Assembly (NCBI RefSeq): GCF_004138205.1
Contig: NZ_RXNQ01000035.1
Span: 62,001 to 126,000 of the forward strand
DNA: 64,000 nt
Reading direction: 5' to 3'
Origin: Pedobacter sp. SYP-B3415
GTDB lineage: Bacteria; Bacteroidota; Bacteroidia; Sphingobacteriales; Sphingobacteriaceae
Both the position numbers and the translations under genes were made by a program. Shown here in pieces: positions 42,529 to 51,826 of the stretch. The notes beneath the pieces were generated by a model, which was given only the letters and a program-made list of their open reading frames with translations, did not search any database and was not told where the DNA came from. Every line of letters starts with the position of its first letter. Within the stretch, counting starts at the first letter, position 1.

Positions 42529-43729
42529 CTATTGTAGTATATCGGTATTCGTAGTTCGTATTTGGACGCGGTGCGGAAACCCCTCGGCCAGTTATGCGTA
42601 GTAAGGGATTAGACAGCCTGGTCGTTCGTCTTTGTAACACAACCCAGCCAACGAGGTTCTGACCAAAATCGATTACATGTTCACCTGCCGGTGTTCTGAA
42701 TATTTTAAGGGGCTTAAAAGTTTCGTGTTTTCTTACCGGCGGGCCGCTCATGCCAACCAGCCTTTCACTGCCCGGCTGGAGCACCTGTACCGGTTGCCAG
42801 CGCTCAGACTCAGAAAATGAAATGTCATCCCATCCCGGCAGTTCTTCCCGTGCGTCATATGTTTCGCCATCGTAGATATCAGAAGACCGGATAGGTCCGC
42901 CGGTACTTTTCCAGCTTTCATCACTAATGATCGTTTCGCGGCTTCCGTCAATGTATTCCAGGTCAAGCTGAAATTTCAGGGCGCGGGTATCGCCATAAAA
43001 TTTGCTTTGATTGGCAAAACCGATCCGTCCTTTGTACCAGCCATCAGCAAGCGTAACCCCGATCACATTTTCGCCTTTTTTCAATTGTTTATCGAGCTTA
43101 TAAACCTGATATTGGATATGGTGTTTATAACTTGTCCATCCCGGTGCAAAATAATGGTCGCTGATCCTCGAACCATTTAGCCGGGCTTCATACAAACCTT
43201 TGGCGGTGATTGTAGCGTAGGCCGTGCGGACAGACTTGTTCAGCATAAACTTTTTACGCATAACCGGGCTTACGGCAGATGTATCACTCCCGCTTACGCC
43301 GATCCATTTAGCCTTCCAGTCCTGGGGTAACATAGCCGTTCTGAAATGCTGGCGTTCTGACCATGCAGAGGTATTGCCATGGTTGTCCCTGACACGTACC
43401 TGCCAGAAATAACCGGCGTTAGAGCGCAACGGATCACCGGCGTAACGAACAGCCACCGATTGGTCTGTAGGGCTTTTGACGCTCCAGACCTTACGTGCAC
43501 CAGATCCGCCATCACTCAACAGATTCAATTCATACTGAACCTGTGTTGTGTTTTTTTGACTGGATTTAAGCTTCCAGCTGAAATTTAAATTTTGCAGGTC
43601 TGTGCTTAAACTGTTAGTCAGCTGATTTATTTTCAGATCATAGACAGCTAATTTTTGAGAATGAACCCGACCGGCTATAAAAATAATTGCCAGAAAAAGC
43701 AGTGAAAAGCGCAGGGAAAACTTAGGCAT
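42449..43729 (-). pseudogene. GH78 alpha-L-rhamnosidase, truncated after the N-terminal domains
   Basis: Signal peptide (FLAIIFIAGRVHSQ), then the Bac_rhamnosid N-terminal modules: Ig-like domain (NLNFSWKLKSSQK, GYFWQVRVRDNHGNTSAW), lectin-like domain (KAKWIG, YATITAKGLYEARLNGSRISDHYFAPGWTSY, VIGVTLADGWYKGRIGF) and the start of the next (FRTPAGEHVIDFGQNLVGWVVLQ). After VVLQ the frame becomes unlike the family, while another frame briefly resembles it (QIRTTNTDILQ). The catalytic barrel is absent. Full-length members have 800-1000 residues. Must be inactive as a rhamnosidase. Confidence 0.8.
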
Positions 43730-43911
43730 ATTTGGTTTTTTCTTAAATATACCTGGTCAGCGCCATGCTGACAATAGCTGACCGATGCGTCATAAAAAAA
43801 ATACGCATGAGCCGGTACATGGGGAACATTTGTACAACGGCAGCATGACCGGTTCAAGCCGCTTCGGCGTCAGATGCCCGCTTTATAGGTGAGCTGATTT
43901 CCGGCTTGCGG

Positions 43912-46197
43912 TCAGGCAACATCACGCGGGAGCGTAAAATAGAATGTGCTCCCCGTACCGGCGGTGCTTTCGGCGCCGATCTGGCCACCATGCCGCCTGA
44001 TGATTTCACTGCAGATGTACAGACCGATGCCGAAACCCGAGATATTCTTGGTTTCCTGTCTTTTGATGCGATAATACCGTTCAAAAATCCTGGGCAGGTC
44101 AGCGGCCGTAATCCCGATTCCTGAGTCGCTTACGCTGACTTTCACCTGGCCGTCTGCTTCGGTACAGGCCACGTTTATAACAGACCGTGCGGGCGAATAC
44201 TTGACAGCATTGCTTATAAAGTTATTGATAACCTGACCAATCTTTTCCGGATCTGCATGTACCCAGATATCAGGCATTGGCTCGAAAATAATGGTATGGC
44301 TTGACACAGAGACACGGCTCTCTTCCTCGGCTTCTTTTAACAGGGAAGCCAGATTGCATGCTTGAGCCTCGATGTGAATTTTCCCGGATTCCAGCCTGGA
44401 GACATTTAAAAAGCTGTTAATCATACGCGTCATTTTATTGAGCTGTTTGACCGCCCGCTCAAGCAAACCGGCTACGAGCGAGTCACCGGCTTCGGCGCTT
44501 TTCTTTTGAGATACCTGGACATAACTGATTGTTGAGGTCAGGGGTGTCTTTAGTTCATGACTGACCATGCTGATGAAGTCGTTTTTGCGCTGCTCATCTT
44601 CTTTGAGATCGGTTATGTCGACAGCAGTGCTGATAAAGCCTGCGAATTTTCCGTCCTGATAGAACCTCACGGCCGCATCGGACAACAGCCACCGGTAGGT
44701 CCCGTTCGCATCCATAACGCGGAAATCGCAATGAAACGGCTGATGTGCCTGCTTAGCGCTAGTGTAGGCCTCGACGCAGCGTTCCCTGTCCTCAGGATGC
44801 AGCAATTCAAGCCAGCCTTCTGCGATAAGATTTGATGCCGTTGCGCCCGTTAAGCGCTCCCAGGCCTGGTTGAAATAAATGGCGCTTCCATGCTCGTCGG
44901 TCATGGCAATATAAATGTTTGAACCTTCCGCCATAGTCCGGAATCGCATTTCACTCTCTCCAAGCGCTGCCTCGGCATTTCTGATTTCGGTGATGTCGCG
45001 CGTTGTTCCGGCAATGGCTATTACCGCACCCGACTCATCGATAACCGGGTTAAAAATATAGTCATAGATCCGTCGGCCAAGGGTAGCATGGGGAAACGAG
45101 ACTTCTCCGCGTACTGAAGAGCAGGTAGCTATCACATGATCAATCTCCCGTTCATGCATTTCGGCATGCCAGGGTTCGTATCCGTTCTCCAGCAAACCTT
45201 TGCCTACGGCATTTTCCCAGGTCTTACCCCACATCTCAAGCAGCGCTCTGTTGGCATAGGTAAAACGGTAATTAAGGTCAAATACATAAATCAGGTCGGG
45301 CGTGTTGGCCGTGATGGCCTCATAAAGGCGTTCCCGCCGCTCGGCAAAATCTCTGGCCTCGCGCAGCGCCTGCTCAGCTTCACGGTTGGCAGTCACATCT
45401 GCAGCGGTGCCATACCACTCGAGGATCTTCCCCTGTTCATCAACTATAGGGACAGCCCTGGAATTCATCCAGCCGATAGCACCGTCAGCATATTTGACGC
45501 GGTGTTCAAGACTGAAGACGCGCTTTGCTGCGATTGCGTCGTGTATAGCTTTCAATAAGAGCGGCTGATCTTCTTCCGGAATGTAGGTATTCAGCCAATC
45601 TTCCATCGGTTCGTCTGTATTGAGCAGAACACCCCGCCCGTCCACGTGCTGCAGCCTGCTCCAGTCCGGATTCATCCTGTAAATAACATCAGAACTGGCC
45701 GCAAGAAGCGCCTGAAAACGGAGTTTATCAATGTCAATTGATTCATCGTCATGTTCCTGGTGATCGATGCCTGCGGTTTGAGCGAGCGATTCAGCAGCAG
45801 CTACATCGGATGTACGTTGCGATTGCTCATTGGGGCTTTCGCTGAAAACCAAAGTAAACCGGCCCTCAGCGCCCGCCGGAGACACCCCCACGGTAGCGAA
45901 AGACGCTGACGCGGAAAAACTCACCTCATGACTTCCTGACGCTTCAGGATATTGATCTAAAAACGAACTCAGATCTATATGTTCACAGGTAACAATTGTA
46001 TCAAGCAACTGCCCGGCGCAATCAGGCACAGCCGAAAGCCGCGCGAATGCCGCATTTGCAGCCAGAATCTGGTATTTTCCCCGTGCTGCAGTTGATTTCT
46101 GGACCATGCAAACCGGCAGATTCAGATGTATGAAGAACAGTTGGTAGTCCTGGTCGGTAATCGATTTTATCGCAGTCGCTCCTGGCGTGGTTTCCAT
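43912..46197 (-). CDS. multi-PAS sensor histidine kinase
   Basis: 761 residues, no membrane segment. An N-terminal PAS-like sensor (residues ~20-120) is followed by three PAS/PAC units (LLAASSDVIYRMNPDW; ITANTPDLIYVFDLNYRF; MAEGSNIYIAMTDEHGSAIYF) and a kinase core: H-box SMVSHELKTPLTSTISY (phospho-His ~547), N-box INNFISNAVKYSPARS, G1 VSDSGIGI, G2 GFGIGLYICSEI. Last gene of the stressosome operon, 194 bases after the previous one. Probably passes a cytosolic signal to an unlinked response regulator; none is encoded here. Confidence 0.9.
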   Translation of the reverse strand: METTPGATAIKSITDQDYQLFFIHLNLPVCMVQKSTAARGKYQILAANAAFARLSAVPDCAGQLLDTIVTCEHIDLSSFLDQYPEASGSHEVSFSASASFATVGVSPAGAEGRFTLVFSESPNEQSQRTSDVAAAESLAQTAGIDHQEHDDESIDIDKLRFQALLAASSDVIYRMNPDWSRLQHVDGRGVLLNTDEPMEDWLNTYIPEEDQPLLLKAIHDAIAAKRVFSLEHRVKYADGAIGWMNSRAVPIVDEQGKILEWYGTAADVTANREAEQALREARDFAERRERLYEAITANTPDLIYVFDLNYRFTYANRALLEMWGKTWENAVGKGLLENGYEPWHAEMHEREIDHVIATCSSVRGEVSFPHATLGRRIYDYIFNPVIDESGAVIAIAGTTRDITEIRNAEAALGESEMRFRTMAEGSNIYIAMTDEHGSAIYFNQAWERLTGATASNLIAEGWLELLHPEDRERCVEAYTSAKQAHQPFHCDFRVMDANGTYRWLLSDAAVRFYQDGKFAGFISTAVDITDLKEDEQRKNDFISMVSHELKTPLTSTISYVQVSQKKSAEAGDSLVAGLLERAVKQLNKMTRMINSFLNVSRLESGKIHIEAQACNLASLLKEAEEESRVSVSSHTIIFEPMPDIWVHADPEKIGQVINNFISNAVKYSPARSVINVACTEADGQVKVSVSDSGIGITAADLPRIFERYYRIKRQETKNISGFGIGLYICSEIIRRHGGQIGAESTAGTGSTFYFTLPRDVA

Positions 46198-46391
46198 ATA
46201 AATAAGGTATTAACCGTTTTTCGCACAGCCGGTTGCGAAAGCCCCTTATACGGCTGAAGCCTAAAAAAAACGGTAAATGTATCATAAACAGTGGATCAGT
46301 CCAGTTGTTTGCCAGTTGTGTCCGAACGACTACATGCAGTAGCCGGCAATCAACAGCACTCTCAGAAAAACGCCCTTGATCTGAATGAAGG

Positions 46392-47588
46392 TTATGAGGA
46401 CGCCGGAATAGTGAAATGAAACGTAGAGCCCGTTCCCGGTGTGCTTTCAACCCAGATTCGTCCGCCATGATCCGTCACAATCTTCGATGCAATGTACAAG
46501 CCCATACCAAGCCCGGCATGCGAGTTAAGTACATCATCAGATCTGTAAAACTTTTCAAAAACCGAACGGATATCACGCTCATTCATCCCGATACCCTGGT
46601 CTGACACCGATATTTGTGCAAATCCCTGCGTGTCTACACCCGCTTTAATACTAATCACGGTGTTTTTTCTGGAATATTTAGCCGCATTGCCAAGCAGATT
46701 GGAAAAAACCTGTTCCATTCTGAGTTTGTCGATACTAACCTTTATATCTTTGATTACCGAAACGCGGAACTCATGATTCGGGGTTATGTGTTTCATAACA
46801 GCGACCATGTCAGCGATGAGGTCGCCGATCTGCACCCGTTCCATCTGATAGGATATGTGTCCGTTTTCAAATTTTGAAACATCGAGAAGTTGCTGTACCA
46901 GGGCTAGGAGTTTGGATGTCTGTCCGTCAATTTTATCAACAATGCTTTTTACCTGATCAGAACAGCCCTCTTTCATCACCTTGATCATTTGTGAATACGC
47001 TTTGATAACGGTAATCGGCGTTTTGATCTCATGGCTGGCCACTGAGATAAACTCGGTTTTCTTCTGGTCGATGATTTTTGAGCGCTTGAGCTCTTCTTCT
47101 TTTTCCTCGGCAATCCTGTTCAGGGTGCGATTCCGTTTTTTTATCTCCTCATAAGCATTAATAGGCGGAGCATCTTTGAAATAGGCAGCAAGTGCAGTAA
47201 TCTTTGCCCGGTTAAGATTTATGGAGCGCGGAATGCCGATGCGGAGCTCGATAATGGTTATGCCGTCATGCTCTATCCTGCTAAACTCAGGCACAAGTTT
47301 CTGCGCGTAGAAATAGCCGTCAGCCGGAACAAAACGCTCGGGGCTTCCGAACGTGAACCGGCCTGACAGGGCGAAGCGCTGGTCTACCGGCACCAGGCCG
47401 ATACTAAGGCTGCCATTGTTCGTGTGTTCGATGACGGTTCGCGCGATCTCTGAAATGGCCGTTGCAAATGTCGTGCAGGTAGCCAGCGTCAGCCCGAGCT
47501 TTTGGCCAAGGTTCAGCGAGCGCTTGTGCGCCAGAACCAGGTCCATCTCATTTTCGAGCGATATTACATCAATTTCATTCATGCTCAT
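46392..47588 (-). CDS. histidine kinase with RsbT-like N-terminal ATPase domain
   Basis: 398 residues. The N-terminal ~130 residues follow the RsbT/RsbW ATPase fold (DVISLENEMDLVLAHKRSLNLGQKLGLTLATCTTFATAISEIARTVIEHTNNGSLSIGLV) but lack its usual glycine-rich end. A coiled-coil (YEEIKKRNRTLNRIAEEKEEELKRS) leads to the kinase core: VASHEIKTPITVIKAY (phospho-His ~186), FSNLLGNAAKYSRKN, VSDQGIGM, GLGMGLYIASK. Start overlaps the preceding gene by four bases (ATGA). The RsbT-like part is a plausible contact to RsbR/RsbS. Confidence 0.88.
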   Translation of the reverse strand: MSMNEIDVISLENEMDLVLAHKRSLNLGQKLGLTLATCTTFATAISEIARTVIEHTNNGSLSIGLVPVDQRFALSGRFTFGSPERFVPADGYFYAQKLVPEFSRIEHDGITIIELRIGIPRSINLNRAKITALAAYFKDAPPINAYEEIKKRNRTLNRIAEEKEEELKRSKIIDQKKTEFISVASHEIKTPITVIKAYSQMIKVMKEGCSDQVKSIVDKIDGQTSKLLALVQQLLDVSKFENGHISYQMERVQIGDLIADMVAVMKHITPNHEFRVSVIKDIKVSIDKLRMEQVFSNLLGNAAKYSRKNTVISIKAGVDTQGFAQISVSDQGIGMNERDIRSVFEKFYRSDDVLNSHAGLGMGLYIASKIVTDHGGRIWVESTPGTGSTFHFTIPASS

Positions 47589-48595
47589 TTAATTTTGATG
47601 CTGACAACCGACATGTCATCGGTCCTCCGTGCATGGTCTTTATAGATGGCGGCGTTTAAAATTGCCGGATCAAACTTTCTTATGTTCGGGTATTTAATAA
47701 TGTCCCAGCGTGTCTTGATCCCATCAGAACAAAGCACAACCAGGTTATACTGTTCTGCCGAATAAACCTGCTCATTCATGGAATTCGGTATGTTGTGACC
47801 AACAATGCCATTATACGACATGTGATTCTTAACCTGGTTTGGTCCGAACATTCGCACAGCGATATTGCCCACACCGGTAGAGCGCCAGGTCTTTGATGCG
47901 AAATCATATAAAAGAACATTCATAACCGCACCACGAGTTTTCTTTATGGCAGGATGAATAAAACGGATGGTATCTGTAGGACTCTGATCAGGAAAAACCC
48001 TGATAGCCGCCGCCGCTTCGTTAACGGCTTTATTGGCTTCAGGACCATGCCCCAGGCCATCTGCCAGTGTCAGTTTGAGGTAACTGGTCGTTTTTTTAAT
48101 GATGAGCCCGTCGCCGCAGGTCGTTTCACCAGGTTTGGAAACAACCAGGGCCCTGACCACCACCGGTTCCCGACCGGCCTTTCGCTCCGGTTCATTATAG
48201 ATCCGGCTGAGCACAATTGTTCCCCAACCGGGCAGCGAATACAAATCAAAGTCGCCTGAAAGCCGTTTGATGCTGCCGAGGCCATGTCCCATGGTGTTCA
48301 CTGTCGAGACACCATCATGAAGCATCTTGGCCGGATTGGTCATACCTGGTCCGCTGTCGATACTGATCAATTCGATATAAGGATTGCCGCCATTGGCAAA
48401 AACACCGGCTAAGATTTCCCCCTGGTCACCAAACTTAAAAAGGTTTGACGTCATTTCCGCAACGACAATATCCAGTTCATTCAACCGGGGTTCCCTGATA
48501 CCTCCCTCAAGAGCCATCCGGTGAATCTCTTTTTTCAGCAACGAAAAGTAACTCCGGTCGTTTGCTGCAAAACTGATGTGTGTTGCGTCAACCAT
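47585..48595 (-). CDS. RsbT-like ATPase fused to RsbX/SpoIIE-type PP2C phosphatase
   Basis: 336 residues. N-terminal HATPase of the RsbT class (LNELDIVVAEMTSNLFKFGDQGEI, ISIDSGPGM, MGHGLGSIKRLSGDFDLYS) and C-terminal PP2C-like phosphatase (LKLTLADGLGHGPEANKAV, STGVGNIAVRMFG, VVLCSDGIKTRWD, RRTDDMSVVSI). By analogy with RsbX it would dephosphorylate RsbS/RsbR and reset the stressosome. Overlaps rsbT by eight bases and the kinase gene by four. Confidence 0.88.
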   Translation of the reverse strand: MVDATHISFAANDRSYFSLLKKEIHRMALEGGIREPRLNELDIVVAEMTSNLFKFGDQGEILAGVFANGGNPYIELISIDSGPGMTNPAKMLHDGVSTVNTMGHGLGSIKRLSGDFDLYSLPGWGTIVLSRIYNEPERKAGREPVVVRALVVSKPGETTCGDGLIIKKTTSYLKLTLADGLGHGPEANKAVNEAAAAIRVFPDQSPTDTIRFIHPAIKKTRGAVMNVLLYDFASKTWRSTGVGNIAVRMFGPNQVKNHMSYNGIVGHNIPNSMNEQVYSAEQYNLVVLCSDGIKTRWDIIKYPNIRKFDPAILNAAIYKDHARRTDDMSVVSIKIK

Positions 48596-49001
48596 TTGCC
48601 CACTTTATGACCATGACGGTCGTACCCTCTCCTACAGTGCTCTTTATATCAAATTCGTTTACAAGGCGCCTTGTACCCGGCAGACCGAGCCCCAGGCTTC
48701 TGCCTGTAGAAAAACCGTCTTTCATGGCCTGCGGAATATCGGCAATGCCTGGCCCCTTGTCTACAAAGGTGAGCCTGACACCATTATTTCTTCCGCTTGA
48801 GACGACCTCGATGTCACAGTATCCCCCGTTACCGTAACGCAGCATATTTCTAACCAGTTCACTTGCGGCGGTAATCAGTTTGGTCTGATTGACCAGCCCC
48901 ATCTTGATCCGGGTTGCGGTTTCCTTAACCCTGTTTTTAAGAAAAACAGTATCCTGCTCCTTGACAACCTGAATCGTGTCTTTACTCAGCGACAGGACCA
49001 T
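48588..49001 (-). CDS. rsbT: stressosome switch kinase RsbT
   Basis: 137 residues, a single HATPase_c domain. Segments LITAASELVRNMLRYGNGG, LTFVDKGPGI and STGRSLGLGLPGTRRLVNEFDI match B. subtilis RsbT. In the model system it phosphorylates RsbS and RsbR upon stress, then leaves the complex to activate an output protein. Here the downstream ATPase/phosphatase and kinase fusions are the likely outputs. It overlaps rsbS by 20 bases. Confidence 0.92.
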   Translation of the reverse strand: MVLSLSKDTIQVVKEQDTVFLKNRVKETATRIKMGLVNQTKLITAASELVRNMLRYGNGGYCDIEVVSSGRNNGVRLTFVDKGPGIADIPQAMKDGFSTGRSLGLGLPGTRRLVNEFDIKSTVGEGTTVMVIKWANG

Positions 49002-49389
49002 GTTCTATATCTTCCTGGTCGTCTTCCGGGTCTTCGTCTATCATTGTTCTGAGCAACGCCATCCCTTTTTCCACGTCGAGCGCCGTGTGCACGCCCTTCA
49101 GAGGCAGGCCCAATTCGATCAGCGTAATGGCCACCGCAGGCTGCATACCAACCACGACGGTTTCTGCATCAAGAATTTTTGACATGCTGGCAATGTTACC
49201 AATAATCCTGCCCATAAATGAGTCGACGATCGAAACCGCCGATATATCGATCAGCACACCTTTAGCACCCGTTTTGTTCACCATCTGGACCAGATCTGAC
49301 TCCAGGGTAAGCGCAAGACGGTCATATAAATCTACCTGAATGGTAACGAGCAGGAAACTGCCCATTCTCAGAATAGGAATTCTATCCAT
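48982..49389 (-). CDS. rsbS: stressosome scaffold RsbS (STAS protein)
   Basis: 135 residues, one STAS domain. The stretch VLIDISAVSIVDSFMGRIIGNIA is almost that of B. subtilis RsbS, with the phosphorylated serine at Ser57 (VDSF), followed by VVGMQPAVAITLIELGL. The C-terminal 20 residues are acidic (DEDPEDDQEDIEHG), an extension not in the Bacillus protein. Forms the stressosome core with RsbR. Seven bases after rsbR. Confidence 0.93.
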   Translation of the reverse strand: MDRIPILRMGSFLLVTIQVDLYDRLALTLESDLVQMVNKTGAKGVLIDISAVSIVDSFMGRIIGNIASMSKILDAETVVVGMQPAVAITLIELGLPLKGVHTALDVEKGMALLRTMIDEDPEDDQEDIEHGPVAE

Positions 49390-49395
49390 ACACCT

Positions 49396-50259
49396 TTAAA
49401 ATTTTTGAACAGCAGGAATTTTCTTTACTTCCAGACGCATCACTTTAAATGCATAAGACAGTGCGCTGGCCAGAGATGCCTTTGTTATGATTGTAGAAAG
49501 GTCGATACCAAGGTGAACAACCGTTTGTGCAATTTCGGGCCTGATGCCGCTGATGATACATTCCGCGCCCATTAAACGGGTTGCGCTTACTGTTTTGATG
49601 AGATGCTGCGCAACAAGCGAGTCAACCGCCGGTACGCCCGAAATATCAAGAATGGCAATGCTGCTGCCCGTTTCAACGATCTCCTGCAAGAGGTTTTCCA
49701 TAACAACCTGTGTCCTGGCGCTGTCGAGCGTCCCGATAATAGGAAGTGCTAAAATGCCGTCCCAGACACGGATAACCGGTGTGGAAATTTCTGTAATCTC
49801 GTCTGTCTGACGAAGAATGACTTCTTCCCTTCCTTTAATAAACGTTTCAAAGGTAACAACACTCAGGCTGTCCATGATGCGGCTTATCTTTCTGCTTTCC
49901 TGAAACAAAGCATCAGCGTCTGTCTTGGTTTCACTCTGCAATACCTCAAGCAAGGCTTCTTTCAGGGAGAAAACGAAGTTTCCGGTTTCTCTCGGACTAA
50001 ACCCCTGTCTGGCGCGTGTAATGGCAATACCGCCAAGGATTTCGATAACCGGACTCCATTCATCAGCGTTCACGTCAGCCACAATGCCTTCGGTGAGATT
50101 GTCTACCAAAGCATCGATAAGTTCTTCTGATTGGCTTCTAAGTTCTTCATTGCTGATGAGATCTTCACGAAGACCTTCGTCAGCCAGTTGATTTTTCATC
50201 CAGAGCTCAAGGATGTTTTTTTTCTTTTCTTTTAGCAAGTTGTTGGTTGTTAATGACAT
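49396..50259 (-). CDS. rsbR: stressosome sensor/scaffold RsbR
   Basis: 287 residues: an N-terminal helical RsbRD-like sensor domain (LELWMKNQLADEGL, ITRARQGFSPRETGNFVFSLKEAL, residues 1-150) and a C-terminal STAS domain (VWDGILALPIIGTLDSARTQVVMENLL, AILDISGVPAVDSLVAQHLIKT, GIRPEIAQTVVHLGIDLS). The two regulatory sites of RsbRA correspond to Ser214 (VDS, Thr in Bacillus) and Thr246 (AQT). The sensor domain is not a globin type, so the signal is unknown. First gene of the six-gene operon; promoter expected at 50260-50440. Confidence 0.92.
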   Translation of the reverse strand: MSLTTNNLLKEKKKNILELWMKNQLADEGLREDLISNEELRSQSEELIDALVDNLTEGIVADVNADEWSPVIEILGGIAITRARQGFSPRETGNFVFSLKEALLEVLQSETKTDADALFQESRKISRIMDSLSVVTFETFIKGREEVILRQTDEITEISTPVIRVWDGILALPIIGTLDSARTQVVMENLLQEIVETGSSIAILDISGVPAVDSLVAQHLIKTVSATRLMGAECIISGIRPEIAQTVVHLGIDLSTIITKASLASALSYAFKVMRLEVKKIPAVQKF

Positions 50260-50441
50260 GCGAAATATAGATCGAAGGATAATCAGGCTATATTTTCTAT
50301 TGAAAATAATGCTGAAAGGTAGGCTTTTATCGGAATATTGCCAACAGCACTATTCGGAAATTTCCGATCGGATAAAAATTTGTTTAAATTTTTCATTTTC
50401 AGAGCTAAACAATGCGTATTTAGCATGCATTGCGTGGTATT

Positions 50442-51269
50442 TTAATGCGGTGACCTATGCCGGGGTTCATAGATTAGCCTAAGGAAACTACTGAAACGTT
50501 GGCTTTCTCTACTTACCGGAATTCCGGTCACAATGCCTGCCAGCAGGTTGTCAGCCAGGCTCAGCCGGAACTGCGGCCTGATCGTCATATCGAAGCCCGA
50601 CGCATTAAATTCTTTGTTGAGCTCCAGGCCAAGAAAGTTTTTGGAGCCCGGAATCAGGTAATGTGCGCTGCTGTTATGCTGCCAGCTTGCTGTGACCCCA
50701 TGCCCGGATTCGCTGACCAGGTAAGGTCCACTGTAAATCAGCGTATGGAAATTGCTTCCCCAGCGTTTTGCCACGACCAGGAACGGATTGAACACATTCC
50801 CCTCAAAAACACCGTGTCGGTATTCTTTAAATGGCTTGAGGCCAAATTCATGAATGTAACCGATAGCCATAGACGTCCTGACTTTTTCTGAAACAAGGAA
50901 GGTGTACTGAGCGGCCAGTTTAAGCCCGTTCAGGCGGTTGCCTGGCAGTGGCGTATCTCCTGGCAGCGACGTGTTAACAGAGTAAAAGGTAAATGGCAGC
51001 TCCACTTCAAGGCCGAGCCGGTTTAGCGGTGCAAACTCATACTCAACCAGGGCGGTGTATTCGTCAAACCGGTCATGGTCGGTAATACCCAGGCCAACGT
51101 TCCACTCCCTTTCGCCTTTTCTGGCACCAAGGTCGCGAATCAGGTCAATATATAAAGGTTCGGCATGCTGCACCTTGGCAGGCTTAGCAATGGAGTCGCG
51201 CTGTGCAGATGAAGCCAGCGACTGAAGTGTCAGCGCGATAGCAACGACACTTCTTTTATATGTGATCAT
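50442..51269 (-). CDS. predicted outer-membrane beta-barrel protein
   Basis: 275 residues with a signal peptide (ALTLQSLASSAQ). Conserved-looking opening HAEPLYIDLIRDLGARKGEREWNVGLG, then alternating aromatic strands (YTALVEYEFAPLNRLGLEVELPF, AAQYTFLVSEKVRTSMAIGYIHEF, NFHTLIYSGPYLVS) and a terminal FSSFLRLIYEPRH. Resembles a family of Bacteroidota barrels found with small secreted companions; exact function unknown to me. 53 bases after the small secreted protein upstream on the same strand. Confidence 0.7.
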   Translation of the reverse strand: MITYKRSVVAIALTLQSLASSAQRDSIAKPAKVQHAEPLYIDLIRDLGARKGEREWNVGLGITDHDRFDEYTALVEYEFAPLNRLGLEVELPFTFYSVNTSLPGDTPLPGNRLNGLKLAAQYTFLVSEKVRTSMAIGYIHEFGLKPFKEYRHGVFEGNVFNPFLVVAKRWGSNFHTLIYSGPYLVSESGHGVTASWQHNSSAHYLIPGSKNFLGLELNKEFNASGFDMTIRPQFRLSLADNLLAGIVTGIPVSRESQRFSSFLRLIYEPRHRSPH

Positions 51270-51322
51270 AAAAAGTAATAGAATCGGACACGCTCTGCTG
51301 CCCGGTTAAACGGAAACCTTTA

Positions 51323-51733
51323 TTATCCGGCGATAGCCGCCGGCACGTTGAGTAGGCAGATCCGTTTAGGAGGAGGAGACTCCAGGCTCTTTAATTGTTC
51401 GGGTAGCTGTTTATTATATCCGAAATAGGTGGGCGCATGGAAAAAAGTCAGGGCAAGAGCAAACGCAGTCGCGGGCTGCACATGCATAACGAAAATCTTT
51501 CCGGCAGTATCATCGTCCGCATCCTGTGTCTCCGGAACATCAAACCCGAGCATGTATTCGAGCACAAATTCACTGATACTTTCAAGTTTGTTGATACGCA
51601 GGTCCTCGAGGTAGGTTGCCTTGCCGGAAATGAAATTGAGATGCCGCTCAGGGTTGAGTGACAGGTTAACTGTCTGGAGCAAAAGCATCCAGCATACAAC
51701 CAGCCTGAAATATGAGCCTGCAAAAGATTTCAC
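51323..51733 (-). CDS. small secreted or membrane-anchored protein
   Basis: 136 residues with an N-terminal hydrophobic signal (YFRLVVCWMLLLQTVNLSL). The middle is acidic (ESISEFVLEYMLGFDVPETQDADDD), followed by a hydrophobic stretch (VQPATAFALALTFFHA). No family recognised. Immediately upstream of the outer-membrane protein, 53 bases, same strand; likely one transcript. Confidence 0.6.
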   Translation of the reverse strand: MKSFAGSYFRLVVCWMLLLQTVNLSLNPERHLNFISGKATYLEDLRINKLESISEFVLEYMLGFDVPETQDADDDTAGKIFVMHVQPATAFALALTFFHAPTYFGYNKQLPEQLKSLESPPPKRICLLNVPAAIAG

Positions 51734-51826
51734 CGGCGCAAGATAACCAAATCTCTCATGAAAGAATAATACAACATTGAATTGCTCCGGTCGGGCAATA
51801 TGAAGGCACGGCCGGAGAATTTCAAA

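Noticed and set aside
46022..46468. 148-codon minus-strand frame bridging the two histidine kinase genes
   Set aside because: Overlaps both kinases in another phase and lacks protein-like features; the gap 46198-46391 is treated as intergenic.
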